Part shown: piece after piece, positions 8,873 through 17,572 of the stretch | Numbering within the stretch: the stretch's first letter is position 1 | How the letters are laid out: each line of letters begins with the position of its first letter | Assembly: GCF_023515995.1 (NCBI RefSeq) | Contig: NZ_CP097320.1 | Location: 1,612,001 to 1,676,000, forward strand | DNA: 64,000 nt | Reading direction: 5' to 3' | From: Candidatus Mycobacterium methanotrophicum | Lineage (GTDB): Bacteria; Actinomycetota; Actinomycetes; Mycobacteriales; Mycobacteriaceae | Position numbers and translations under genes: made by a program | Notes under the pieces: generated by a model | What the model was told of the DNA's origin: nothing | Database searches by the model: none | Seen by the model: only the letters and a program-made list of their open reading frames with translations

Positions 8873-10267
8873 ATGTCAGCGTCGAGGTTGCGCTCGCCGG
8901 GTTATCTGCTGTTGGCCATCGCCGTCGCCGGTGCCGGCGTGATGTCGATGATGACGTCGGCGTTCGAGTCCGGGCTGAAGGCGATCATCGCCGAAGCTCG
9001 GCTGCTGGCCGACGAGGGCTGGATCATGGGCGGCACCGCAGATCCCACCCCGGACAGCGCTTACCTCGACTCAGTCGAATCGCTTTACCTCAGCCAGGAC
9101 AGCGGCTACACCTTCTACCCGCTGACCACCCCGGAGCAGTTCTGCCCGATCGTGTGCAGTTCCACCGAGCCGTACCTGACGTTCGGCGAATCGTTGAACC
9201 AAGGCGTCAACGACCTCGACAGCACGATTGTCCCGGCCCTATAGGGCGGCAACGACGTCGCGGTGCCGGGCTACTCGCAGAGCGCCACCCTCGCCACCAT
9301 CGAGATGAACGACCTGCTGGCCAACACGCCGGCCGGAGTAAACCTGGGCGACTTGAGCGTCACGCTGCTCGGTGACCCCAACAGCCCGATCGGCGGCATC
9401 CTGGATCGCTTCGGATTCCCCGACGGCGTCGGCGACTTCAGCTTGAGCCCTGAGCCCCAACACGTTCCGTTCCTCGACATCCCGCTCAGCCTGGCTGACA
9501 CCCCGACCACCGGGATTGCGACCGACATCTACACCGGCGAATACGACGGCTGGGCCGACTTCCCGGAGAACCCCGGCAACCTGTTCGCCGACCTCAACGC
9601 CCTGATCGGCATCGACACGGTGCACCCCTACTATCCCGATCCGACTCCCGGGGTGAACTTGGACACCACCGACATGCTCGATCTCGGCACCATCGGGAAC
9701 ACCACCTTCTACGACATTCCCGCGCCGCTGCCGACGCTGGCGTTCATGTACGACGGCGGGCCCGCCGGGCAGTTCTTCTACGATTCCTTCGCCCCGTTTG
9801 CGACCTTGTTCGACGACTGGGCATACGGCAACCCCGGTGACCCGGGCGCCGGCATCGAAGTCAATGGGGTCGACCCGATCGGTGTCGCCGGCCCCTGGCA
9901 AGTCGATGCGACCGGCCAACTGGTGGCCTCCGGCGTCGCCGGGTTCACCCCGAAGATGGATCCGCTGCAGATGCTGGCCGGCTTGGAGTACGCCGCGGTG
10001 CAGACGTTCGTCGGCCCGATCGACGACTTGCTGGCCGACGCCGGACAGGCGCCGCTGCCGCAATCGGTGGTGGACTCGCTGCTCTCGGGCTATGACGCGA
10101 CCAACCAACTGGACGCGTCGCTGCTGACCTCGTGGACCGACTTGACGACGAGCATCCCGTCGCTGGCGCCGGACGCCATCTTGAACGGGTCGCCGCTGAT
10201 CACCGGGCAGCCACTGATCGACCTCGTCGGCTACGGTTTCGACATCTTCAACTTCTTCGGCGCGTAA
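8873..10267 (+). pseudogene. PE-PPE-domain protein interrupted by an in-frame TAG
   Basis: A PE-PPE (PF08237-type, serine-hydrolase-like) secreted protein split by an amber codon at 9242-9244. The first part is 123 codons from the ATG at 8873, with GGGAGG at 8860-8865. It has an N-terminal hydrophobic segment and the start of the domain (DSGYTFYPLTTPEQFCPIVC). The same frame continues directly after the TAG with GGNDVAVPGYSQSATLATIEM, including the nucleophile motif GYSQS, and runs to 10267. Without the stop it would be about 463 aa. The Pro before GYSQS is unusual, since homologues usually have an aromatic residue there. A fresh start at GTG 9263 would lack the first half of the fold. It could instead be a sequencing error. 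Confidence 0.8.
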
Positions 10268-10397
10268 GCCGCGGGGGCCGCGCAGTCACATCAGCCACTG
10301 CTGCAACGTCGGCGCTCAGTCGCTCGCCGCGGGACTTCTCAGACCGGTGCGATTCACCTCGCGCTCGGCATTGTCGGCGGGCGTAGGGTCATGCCCC

Positions 10398-11021
10398 GTG
10401 GATGTGCGCGTCGTTGACCACCCCCTGGCGGCGGCCCAGCTGACCATACTGCGCGACGCGCGCGCCGATAATGCGGCGTTTCGCGCGGCGTTGCGTGATC
10501 TGACGCTGATGCTGGTCTACGAGGCCACTCGGGACGCACCGTGTCAGACGGTCGCCGTGCGCACCCCGCTGGCCGAGACGACCGGCTCTCGGCTCGCGAA
10601 ACCGCCACTGCTGGTGGGGGTTTTGCGGGCCGGGCTCGGCATGGTTGATGCGGCGCTCGCACTGGTACCGGAAGCACGAGTGGGGTTCGTCGGCATCGCG
10701 CGCGACGAACAGACCGCGTTGGCAACACCGTATCTGGAATCACTGCCCGACGATCTACGCGGCCAGCCGGTGATGGCCCTCGATCCGATGTTGGCCACCG
10801 GCGGTTCGATGACGCACGCGATTGGATTGCTGCAACGCCGCGGCGCCGACGACATCACCGTGCTGTGCGTGGTGGTGGCTCCGGAAGGCGTTGCGGCGCT
10901 GGAAAACGCAGCACCCAACGCCCGGATATTCACCGCGGCCATCGATGACGGCCTCAACGACGCGGCCTACATCGTCCCGGGCCTCGGCGACAGCGGCGAC
11001 CGGCAATTCGGACCGCGCTGA
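10398..11021 (+). CDS. upp: Uracil phosphoribosyltransferase Upp
   Basis: 207-aa salvage enzyme forming UMP from uracil and PRPP. The type-I PRT PRPP-binding loop reads [19 protein letters not shown], and the C-terminal uracil-binding [17 protein letters not shown] is intact. The GTG at 10398 gives a [12 protein letters not shown] start matching the family; longer extensions to 10347 are not conserved. The gene converges with pmmB, with a single base between their stop codons. Confidence 0.95.
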   Translation: MDVRVVDHPLAAAQLTILRDARADNAAFRAALRDLTLMLVYEATRDAPCQTVAVRTPLAETTGSRLAKPPLLVGVLRAGLGMVDAALALVPEARVGFVGIARDEQTALATPYLESLPDDLRGQPVMALDPMLATGGSMTHAIGLLQRRGADDITVLCVVVAPEGVAALENAAPNARIFTAAIDDGLNDAAYIVPGLGDSGDRQFGPR

Positions 11022-11022
11022 A

Positions 11023-12636
11023 CTACCAGTGGCGCACAGATGACGCCAGCTCGTCGCACAGTGCCCTCGCCCGCGCGCGAACACTGGCTAGGTTGTCGGC
11101 CACCGCACTGCGAACTTCGATGTAGCACTTGACCTTCGGTTCGGTGCCTGACGGCCGCACCACCACCCGCACCGACGTATCGGCCGCGCCTCCAGTGAAG
11201 ATCAGAGCATCGGTGCGGTCTACACCTGGACGCTGCAGTAAATCCGCTGCGGCCGAGCCGAATCCGGCCAGATGGCTAGGGGGCGAAACGCGCAACCGGC
11301 GCATCACTGCGGTTGCCTCGTCCGAATCTGTCACCGCTCGTGACACGGCGGCGCCGACGTGAACCCCGAACCTGCGGGCCAGGTCGTCCAGCGCGTCGAG
11401 CACCGAGCGGCGGGACAGCTTAAGCGTGGCTACCAGATCGCAGGCGAGCACCGCGGCGCTGATGCCGTCCTTGTCTCGGACGGCGGCCGGGTCGACGCAG
11501 TGCCCAATCGCCTCCTCGTAGGCGTAGACCAATGCGCTGCCGGGCATGTCGGCATCGGCGCGGGCCAGCCATTTGAAGCCGGTGAGCGTCTCGACGTGGC
11601 GTGCGCCCCAATGGTCAGCGATTGCCGATAGCATCCGCGACGACACCACCGTGCTGGCCACTACGCTGGTGGCGAGCTCGCCTGTGTCGATGCGAGACAG
11701 AATGAAATCGCCTAGGAGCCAACCGGTCTCGTCGCCCGACAGCATTCGCCAGCCCGCAGGTGTAGGTATTCCCACGGCGCAGCGATCCGCGTCGGGATCC
11801 AGCGCGATCGCGATGTCGGCGCCGACGTCTTCGGCCAGCGCCAGCAGCGCATCGGTCGCACCGGGCTCTTCGGGGTTGGGGAACGCCACGGTCGGGAAAT
11901 TCGGGTCCGGGTTGAATTGACTGGCGACGGTGTGCACATCGGAAAAGCCGGCGCGTCGGAGCGTTTCAACGGCGACAGTGCCGCCCACCCCGTGCAGCGG
12001 TGTCATCGCCACCCGGACCGGACCCGGCGAGCGTCCCACCCGGGCGGCCCGCTCGATGTAACGCTCGACCAGATCGGTATCCGCCGGTTCGACAGGCGCC
12101 CTGGCGATCTCGTCAGCGAACGGGGCGACGGCCATCGCGGATTCGATCTCGTGGTCGGTGGGGGAGATGATCTGGATTCCGCCGTCGAAATAGACCTTGT
12201 AGCCGTTGTCGGTCGGCGGATTGTGTGACGCGGTGATCTGAATGCCCGCCGCTGCGCCGGTGTGCCGCGCGGCAAAGGCCACCACCGGGGTGGGTACCGG
12301 ATGCGCAAGCAACGTCACCGAATAACCACTGGCCGCAAGGACTTCGGCTGCTGCTCGCGCGAACGCTGCTGAGCCGTGCCGAGCGTCGCGCCCGACGATC
12401 ACCGTCGCACCGCCGAGGCCGCGGCCGGTGAGCACCTGTGCCACCGCCCAGGTGGCACGCAACACCACGGCCAGGTTCATCGCGTCCGGCCCAGCCCGGA
12501 CCGGGCCGCGCAGTCCGGCTGTGCCGAATGCCAGCGGCCGGGCGAACCGCGCGACGAGTTCGGTCCGGTCGCACCGGGCGAGTTCAGCGGCCGTCATCGG
12601 ATCGGGGTCGTGCGTGATCCAATCCTGCGGTGTCAC
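11023..12636 (-). CDS. pmmB: Phosphomannomutase/phosphoglucomutase family protein PmmB
   Basis: 537-aa alpha-D-phosphohexomutase. It has the active-site phosphoserine loop TASHNPP (135-141, Ser137), the metal loop DPDADR (280-285), the sugar-binding YEEAIGH, and the phosphate-binding RPSGTEPKVK near the C-terminus. The length and the N-terminal FGTAGLRG motif fit the phosphopentomutase/PMM2-like clade. It sits 11 bp downstream of deoD, so it may act as a phosphopentomutase handling ribose-1-phosphate from nucleoside phosphorolysis. That role is inference from context. Confidence 0.9.
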   Translation of the reverse strand: MTPQDWITHDPDPMTAAELARCDRTELVARFARPLAFGTAGLRGPVRAGPDAMNLAVVLRATWAVAQVLTGRGLGGATVIVGRDARHGSAAFARAAAEVLAASGYSVTLLAHPVPTPVVAFAARHTGAAAGIQITASHNPPTDNGYKVYFDGGIQIISPTDHEIESAMAVAPFADEIARAPVEPADTDLVERYIERAARVGRSPGPVRVAMTPLHGVGGTVAVETLRRAGFSDVHTVASQFNPDPNFPTVAFPNPEEPGATDALLALAEDVGADIAIALDPDADRCAVGIPTPAGWRMLSGDETGWLLGDFILSRIDTGELATSVVASTVVSSRMLSAIADHWGARHVETLTGFKWLARADADMPGSALVYAYEEAIGHCVDPAAVRDKDGISAAVLACDLVATLKLSRRSVLDALDDLARRFGVHVGAAVSRAVTDSDEATAVMRRLRVSPPSHLAGFGSAAADLLQRPGVDRTDALIFTGGAADTSVRVVVRPSGTEPKVKCYIEVRSAVADNLASVRARARALCDELASSVRHW

Positions 12637-12647
12637 GCCTGTCCTCT

Positions 12648-13454
12648 CTACAGCCGTGCGACCACGTCTGCCAGCAGAGCGCCCATCCGAGTCGCCGATG
12701 CCGCGCCCGCGGCGAGCACCTCGACGTGGCTGAGCGGGCCACCGGTGATCCCGGCCGCCAGATTCGTCACCAGCGACACCCCCAGCACTTCGGCGCCCGC
12801 CGCCCGCGCCGCGATCGTCTCGTGCACGGTGGACATGCCGACCAGATCGGCGCCCAGTGTCCGTAACATCCGGACCTCCGCGGGCGTTTCGTAGTGCGGC
12901 CCGGGCAGCCCGGCGTACACGCCTTCGGCCAGTGTCGGGTCGACTTCACGGGCCAGCTCCCGCAGCCGCCGCGCATAACCGTCGACCATGTCGACGAACT
13001 GCGCCCCGATCAGCGGAGACCGCGCGGTCAGGTTCAGATGGTCGCTGATCAGCACCGGCTGGCCCACCTCGAAGTCCTCGCGCACCGCACCGGCTGCGTT
13101 GGTGAGGACCACGACGCGTGCGCCGGCCGCGCAGGCCGCCCGCACCGGATGCACGACGTGCAGCAGGTCATGGCCCTCGTAGGCATGCACGCGACCGGCT
13201 AACACCAGCACGCGGTGCGCGCCGATGCCCACTGAGAACACCTGACCGGTGTGCCCGACCGCGGTCGGTGGGGTGAAGCCGGGCAATTCGGCCATCGGCA
13301 GTACGGCGGTCGCCGAGCCCAGCGCGGCAACAGCCGGCGCCCACCCCGACCCGAGCACGATCGCGACGTCGTGTTCGGCGGTCTCGGTGCCGTCGGCGAT
13401 GAACTGCGCCGCCCGCCGCGCGAGCGCCTCGGGGTCGGCCGGAGCGTCACTCAC
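12648..13454 (-). CDS. deoD: Purine nucleoside phosphorylase DeoD/PunA
   Basis: 268-aa trimeric-type PNP cleaving inosine or guanosine with phosphate. Family motifs are LGSGW near the N-terminus, the HAYEGHD loop, [18 protein letters not shown] and VGMSTVHE; a Thr-Asn-Leu-Ala-Ala-Gly block closes the purine site. The GTG at 13454 overlaps the marR stop by four bases (GTGA), showing coupling. It is the second gene of marR-deoD-pmmB. Confidence 0.93.
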   Translation of the reverse strand: MSDAPADPEALARRAAQFIADGTETAEHDVAIVLGSGWAPAVAALGSATAVLPMAELPGFTPPTAVGHTGQVFSVGIGAHRVLVLAGRVHAYEGHDLLHVVHPVRAACAAGARVVVLTNAAGAVREDFEVGQPVLISDHLNLTARSPLIGAQFVDMVDGYARRLRELAREVDPTLAEGVYAGLPGPHYETPAEVRMLRTLGADLVGMSTVHETIAARAAGAEVLGVSLVTNLAAGITGGPLSHVEVLAAGAASATRMGALLADVVARL

Positions 13455-13903
13455 AGTCGCGCAGCGTAGTCGGACGGCGCTGCGCCGAAGGCGAGTCGGC
13501 GCAGCGCACGCAGAAAGACGTCGCGGTCGTTGGCCGGTAGTTGGCCGAGCCAGCGCTCCTCCCCGCGCTGGATGGCCGCCTGCACTGCGTCTTTGATGGA
13601 GCGGCCGGGCTCGGTGATCGCGAGCAGCCGCGCGCGGCGGTCGTCGGGGTCGGGACTTCGTTCGATGTAACCGCGCTCCTGCAACTCGTCGAGCGTGGGA
13701 ATGATGCGTGTTTTGTCGGCGCCGATCGCTTCGGCGAGTGCCGCTTGAGTGCGGATCGGTGAACGGTCCAGGGCGGCCAGAACGATGTAGCCCCACATCG
13801 ACAGACCGTGCGCTGCCAGCACGGGCTGCTCGGCCGCCACGGTTTGCCGAGCCAGCAGCGTCAGCATCTCCGCGAGGTCTGGACGCGTCGTTTTGCGCAC
13901 CAC
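13451..13903 (-). CDS. MarR-family transcriptional regulator upstream of deoD
   Basis: A winged-helix MarR protein of about 150 aa. Helix-turn-helix and wing are visible as [49 protein letters not shown]. The GTG at 13903 (or 13900) was chosen because the candidate operator at 13929-13963 lies just upstream; in-frame starts further back would run through the operator. Its stop overlaps the deoD start. From memory, this regulator is not at this place in M. tuberculosis. Its likely target is its own operon with deoD and pmmB; the ligand is unknown. Confidence 0.85.
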   Translation of the reverse strand: MVRKTTRPDLAEMLTLLARQTVAAEQPVLAAHGLSMWGYIVLAALDRSPIRTQAALAEAIGADKTRIIPTLDELQERGYIERSPDPDDRRARLLAITEPGRSIKDAVQAAIQRGEERWLGQLPANDRDVFLRALRRLAFGAAPSDYAARL

Positions 13904-13928
13904 GCCCTGATGATAAAGGCCGACATAT

Positions 13929-13963
13929 AATCTGCATACACACATGATAAATGTACGCAGATT
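13929..13963. promoter_or_regulatory. Inverted repeat upstream of marR, candidate MarR operator
   Basis: AATCTGCATAC (13929-13939) and GTACGCAGATT (13953-13963) form 11-bp arms with one mismatch and a 13-bp spacer, in an AT-rich island within GC-rich DNA. It lies 26 bp before the marR start, where a self-repressing MarR dimer pair would bind over the promoter. The role is inferred from position and symmetry. Confidence 0.7.
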
Positions 13964-14126
13964 AATCAAGGATGTTCGGCCATTGCATCGCATTGCCGTA
14001 CTCGCTTCGGTTGACGTCGTCTCGGCCGTCAGCCGCATGGCTTCGCGCCGATGTCCTCATGCGGGCTCCGCACGACATGTGAGCCGGCCGCGACGGCGCC
14101 GGGACCGTCGGTGAGATACTGCGACC

Positions 14127-15311
14127 ATGGCCCCAAACCCGATATTGGACCGCGTCGAGGACGCGGTGCGGCGCCGTGGCGCGGAGCTGGTCGAGCTTTC
14201 CCACGCTATTCACGCCGAACCGGAGTTGGCGTTCGCCGAGCACCGCAGTTGCGCCAAGGCGCAAACGTTGGTGGCTGAGCGAGGATTTGAGATCACCAAG
14301 TCAGCCGGTGGACTGGACACCGCCTTCCGCGCCGACTTCGGTGGCGGTCAGCTGACCGTCGGCGTCTGCGCCGAGTACGACGCGCTGCCCGAAATCGGCC
14401 ACGCCTGCGGCCACAACATCATCGCCGCCTCGGCGGTGGGCGCCGCGCTGGCGCTGGCCGAGGTCGCCGACGAACTGGACCTGACGGTTGCGCTGCTCGG
14501 CACACCCGCCGAGGAGTTCGGCGGCGGAAAAGTGTTGCTGCTCAACGCCGGAATCTTCGACGATCTGGCGGCGGCCGTGATGATGCATCCCGGTCCGGTG
14601 GACATCGCCGCCGCCCGGTCGCTGACGTTGTCCGCGATCCGGGTCGAGTACCACGGGCGCGAGGCACACGCATCGGCCGCGCCGTTCCTCGGCGTCAACG
14701 CCGCCGACGCGGCCACTGTCGCGCAGGTGGCCATCGGGCTGTTGCGTCAACAGTTGGTGCCCGGACAGCAGGTGCACGGCATTATCTCCGAGGGCGGTCA
14801 AGTCGCCAATGTCATCCCGAGCCGGACCCAACTGCAATACACGATGCGCGCACCCGACGCGGGGTCGCTGGACGACCTGCGCGGCAAGGTAAGCGACTGC
14901 TTCTTGGCCGGTGCGGTGGCCACCGGCTGTGAGTACAACGTCGAGCAAACCGAGCCGATGTACGAGGCGCTCAAGCCCGATCCCTGGCTGGCCGGTGCCG
15001 TCCGCGCCGAGATGACGCGACTCGGGCGCACGCCCGTCGACGAGGAACTCGAGGCCAAGTTCCCGTTGGGCAGTACCGACATGGGCAACGTCACGCAAGT
15101 TCTGCCCGGTATCCATCCGATGGTCGCTGTCGATGCCGGTGGCGCGTCGTTGCACCAGCCCGGGTTCACCGCAGCAGCTGTCGGTCCCAGTGCCGACCAG
15201 GCGGTGATTGATGGCGCAATCATGTTGGCGCGCAGTGTCGTTCGCCTCGCCGAGTTTTCGGATGAACGCGACCGCGTGCTGGCGGCTCGCGACCGGCGGG
15301 CGGCATCGTGA
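14127..15311 (+). CDS. amiB1: M20D-family amidohydrolase AmiB1
   Basis: 394-aa zinc peptidase/amidohydrolase of the M20D family (hippurate hydrolase and IAA-amino-acid hydrolase relatives). Metal-site motifs are EYDALPEIGHACGHN, TPAEE and the late HQPGF histidine. An ACY1L2-like dimerisation domain (residues about 170-285) follows the first metal motifs. The start at ATG 14127 fits the family N-terminus. It overlaps amiA1 by four bases (GTGA), so the two are made together. The substrate is not shown by the sequence. Confidence 0.9.
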   Translation: MAPNPILDRVEDAVRRRGAELVELSHAIHAEPELAFAEHRSCAKAQTLVAERGFEITKSAGGLDTAFRADFGGGQLTVGVCAEYDALPEIGHACGHNIIAASAVGAALALAEVADELDLTVALLGTPAEEFGGGKVLLLNAGIFDDLAAAVMMHPGPVDIAAARSLTLSAIRVEYHGREAHASAAPFLGVNAADAATVAQVAIGLLRQQLVPGQQVHGIISEGGQVANVIPSRTQLQYTMRAPDAGSLDDLRGKVSDCFLAGAVATGCEYNVEQTEPMYEALKPDPWLAGAVRAEMTRLGRTPVDEELEAKFPLGSTDMGNVTQVLPGIHPMVAVDAGGASLHQPGFTAAAVGPSADQAVIDGAIMLARSVVRLAEFSDERDRVLAARDRRAAS

Positions 15312-16477
15312 GGCTTGCTGACACCGCTGGATCGTGGCTGGCCGCCCACGTCGACGACTTGGTCGCCTGGCGGCGACATATCCACCGCTACCCGGAGCTG
15401 GGTCGCCAGGAGTACGCGACCACCCAGTTTGTCGCCGAACGGTTGGCCGACGCCGGGCTCAACCCGAAGGTGTTACCCGGCGGGACGGGGTTGACGTGCG
15501 ATTTCGGTCCCGACAACGAGCCCCGGATCGCATTGCGGGCCGACATGGACGCGTTGCCGATGGCCGAGCGGACCGGCGCCCCTTATGAATCGACGATGCC
15601 CAACGCCGCGCACGCCTGCGGCCACGACGCTCATACCGCGATCCTGCTGGGCACGGCGCTGGCATTGGCGCCGGTGCCGGAGCTGCCGATCGCGCTGCGG
15701 CTGATCTTTCAGTCCGCCGAAGAGCTGATGCCCGGCGGCGCGATCGATGCGATCGCCGCCGGCGCCTTGGCCGGAGTGAGCCGGATCTTCGCCTTGCACT
15801 GCGATCCCCGGCTGGCGGTCGGCAAGATCGCGGTGAAAGCAGGGCCGATAACGTCGGCGGCCGACATGATCGAGATCGCCCTGTATTCGCCGGGCGGGCA
15901 CACCTCGCGGCCACATTTGACCGGCGACCTGGTTTACGGGTTGGGCACGCTGATCACCGGGCTGCCCGGCGTGTTGTCACGCCGCATCGACCCGCGCAAC
16001 AGCACCGTGATGGTGTGGGGTGCGGTCAATGCGGGGGTGGCCGCAAACGCGATCCCGCAAACGGGCATGCTCGCCGGCACCATCCGGACGGCTAGCCGTG
16101 AAACCTGGCTGAGCCTCGAGGAAATCGTGCGCCAGGCGGTCGCCGCCCTGCTCTCGCCGCTGGGCATCGAGCACACCCTGCAATACAGCCGCGGGGTCCC
16201 GCCGGTGGTCAACGAGGAGGTCTCGACGCGGATCATTGGGCATGCCATCGAGGCGGTCGGACCGGATGTGCTGACCGATACCAAGCAGTCCGGCGGCGGC
16301 GAGGACTTCTCCTGGTATCTGGAGGAGGTGCCCGGCGCGATGGCCAGACTCGGGGTGTGGTCGGGTCACGGTCCGCAGCCCGACTTGCATCAGCCGACGT
16401 TCGACCTCGACGAGCGCGCGCTGGCGATCGGGGTGCGGCTGATGGTGAACATCGTCGAGCAGGCCGCAGCCATTTAG
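15308..16477 (+). CDS. amiA1: M20D-family amidohydrolase AmiA1
   Basis: 389-aa paralogue of the preceding gene. It has the more classical motif set RRHIHRYPELGRQE, LRADMDALP, HACGHDAHTA, QSAEE and GGGEDFSWYLE. These give the dinuclear metal ligands and catalytic Glu of M20D amidohydrolases. It begins at a GTG overlapping the amiB1 stop. A perfect 7-bp stem-loop follows the stop at 16483-16500. The pair probably hydrolyses N-acyl amino acids or amides, but the substrate is unknown. Confidence 0.9.
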   Translation: MRLADTAGSWLAAHVDDLVAWRRHIHRYPELGRQEYATTQFVAERLADAGLNPKVLPGGTGLTCDFGPDNEPRIALRADMDALPMAERTGAPYESTMPNAAHACGHDAHTAILLGTALALAPVPELPIALRLIFQSAEELMPGGAIDAIAAGALAGVSRIFALHCDPRLAVGKIAVKAGPITSAADMIEIALYSPGGHTSRPHLTGDLVYGLGTLITGLPGVLSRRIDPRNSTVMVWGAVNAGVAANAIPQTGMLAGTIRTASRETWLSLEEIVRQAVAALLSPLGIEHTLQYSRGVPPVVNEEVSTRIIGHAIEAVGPDVLTDTKQSGGGEDFSWYLEEVPGAMARLGVWSGHGPQPDLHQPTFDLDERALAIGVRLMVNIVEQAAAI

Positions 16478-16482
16478 CGCGA

Positions 16483-16500
16483 ACGTGCGTGTTCGCACGT
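16483..16500. terminator. 7-bp perfect stem-loop after amiA1
   Basis: ACGTGCG (16483-16489), loop TGTT, then CGCACGT (16494-16500), six bases after the amiA1 stop. No U-tract follows. GTGCACGTTCGC-like words recur in the next 80 bases, so this may also be part of a dispersed intergenic repeat. The stretch 16478-16638 holds no other recognisable feature. Confidence 0.45.
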
Positions 16501-16638
16501 CAACATGCCGCGCTTGGCGTACAACTGTGCACGTTCGCGGGGACGCCAACTGTGCACAGCGGCGCATTCGTACACAAACCGGCCACCGGCACCCCGAAGC
16601 TGAACGTGCCGCACCGGCCATCCACCCACCATGGCGGC

Positions 16639-16977
16639 ATGAATGACGAGCTGTGTCGGCTGCTCGACAAGCAAGGCGGAGTCGTCACCTCTGGCCAGGC
16701 GTTGGCATTCCTGACCCGTCGTTCCTTAGAAGCGGAGCTGAAACGCGGCGGGCTGCAGAAGGTTTGGTATGGCATCTACAGCCGAGGCGATGTGGATGCT
16801 CGGTCGCGACTACGCATGGTCGCCGAGGATGTGAGGCGCTGGCCCGGCCAGCTCGTCCGTCGTATCGAGATGCACTTGGAGCGCGCCAGCAGCGCTCAAC
16901 CTGTCGCGAAGGTGCGCAAAATGCCGTCGTCAACGGCGTGTCGGCGTACAAACACGCACGCTCGTCGACGAAAGTGA
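16639..16977 (+). pseudogene. Truncated AbiEi/DUF559-type protein remnant
   Basis: The first 50 residues (from MNDELCRLLDKQGGVVTSGQ to VWYGIYSRG) match the winged-helix antitoxin-like N-terminal domain that mycobacteria fuse to a DUF559 nuclease-like region. After about residue 52 the sequence turns arginine-rich and loses the family pattern. The open frame ends at 112 aa against roughly 280-300 for intact members. An internal deletion is the simplest explanation. The C-terminal catalytic-like domain is absent. Confidence 0.65.
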
Positions 16978-16978
16978 G

Positions 16979-17452
16979 CTAAGTTCCGGGGCCGATGTTG
17001 CGGGCTGGGCGGGTGCGGAGGTCGTGTACGTATTCGGATGGCGCCCCTGCGATTTCGGCGGCGTCGGCCATTACACCGATGTAGCGCGCCGACGGCAGGC
17101 CGCCCTCCCACGCGTCCAGCACATACAGCCACGCCAGCACCGGATCGGTGGTCGTGTCGGACGACAAGCGCTCCACCCGGCACCGGATCTTCTTGTGGAT
17201 GCCCAGCTCGGACCCCTCCCACCGATCGAGGTTGTTCTCGTCCGCAGGCGTCATGTCGTAGAGCACGACGAACACCTTTGACGCCGGGTCCTCGACGACG
17301 GTGGCCAGCGCTCCCTCCCAGCCGATGTCCTCACCGCCGAACGTCAGCCGCCACCCGTGCAACCAGCCGGTTCCGGCCATCGGCGAGTGGGGTGCTCGCT
17401 CCAGCATCTGCTCGGGATGCATATTCGACCCGTAGGCGGCGTAGAGCGGCAC
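16979..17452 (-). CDS. Gamma-glutamylcyclotransferase-like (GGCT/AIG2 fold) protein
   Basis: 157-aa protein, homologue of Rv3304. It opens with LYAAYGSNMHPEQM, the glycine-rich YGSN motif of the GGCT fold. The conserved WEGALATVVEDP and YDMTPADENNLDRWEG segments follow; the acidic residue in the latter region corresponds to the catalytic Glu/Asp area. A role in glutathione-like or gamma-glutamyl peptide turnover is only family inference, as mycobacteria lack glutathione. It converges with the amiA1-side pseudogene and is divergent from lpdA. Confidence 0.85.
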   Translation of the reverse strand: MPLYAAYGSNMHPEQMLERAPHSPMAGTGWLHGWRLTFGGEDIGWEGALATVVEDPASKVFVVLYDMTPADENNLDRWEGSELGIHKKIRCRVERLSSDTTTDPVLAWLYVLDAWEGGLPSARYIGVMADAAEIAGAPSEYVHDLRTRPARNIGPGT

Positions 17453-17572
17453 GGAGAAAGCTTAAACGGAAGCCGCTGAATCGGCGGTGATCCGAACGGT
17501 TAGCTTGATTCGATTGCCCGGCTCCTCCTCGGCCGCAGCGCGGCCGCATCGTCGCCGGGCTAGGTTGTACCC

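Noticed and set aside
9242..9244. Programmed read-through or amber-encoded amino acid in the PE-PPE gene
   Set aside because: No sign of a suppressor system or read-through context, and mycobacteria are not known for amber recoding; a nonsense mutation or sequencing error is simpler.
16483..16500. Attachment site or insertion-sequence end near the AbiEi remnant
   Set aside because: No transposase, target duplication or tRNA is present; the hairpin fits a terminator or dispersed repeat equally well.
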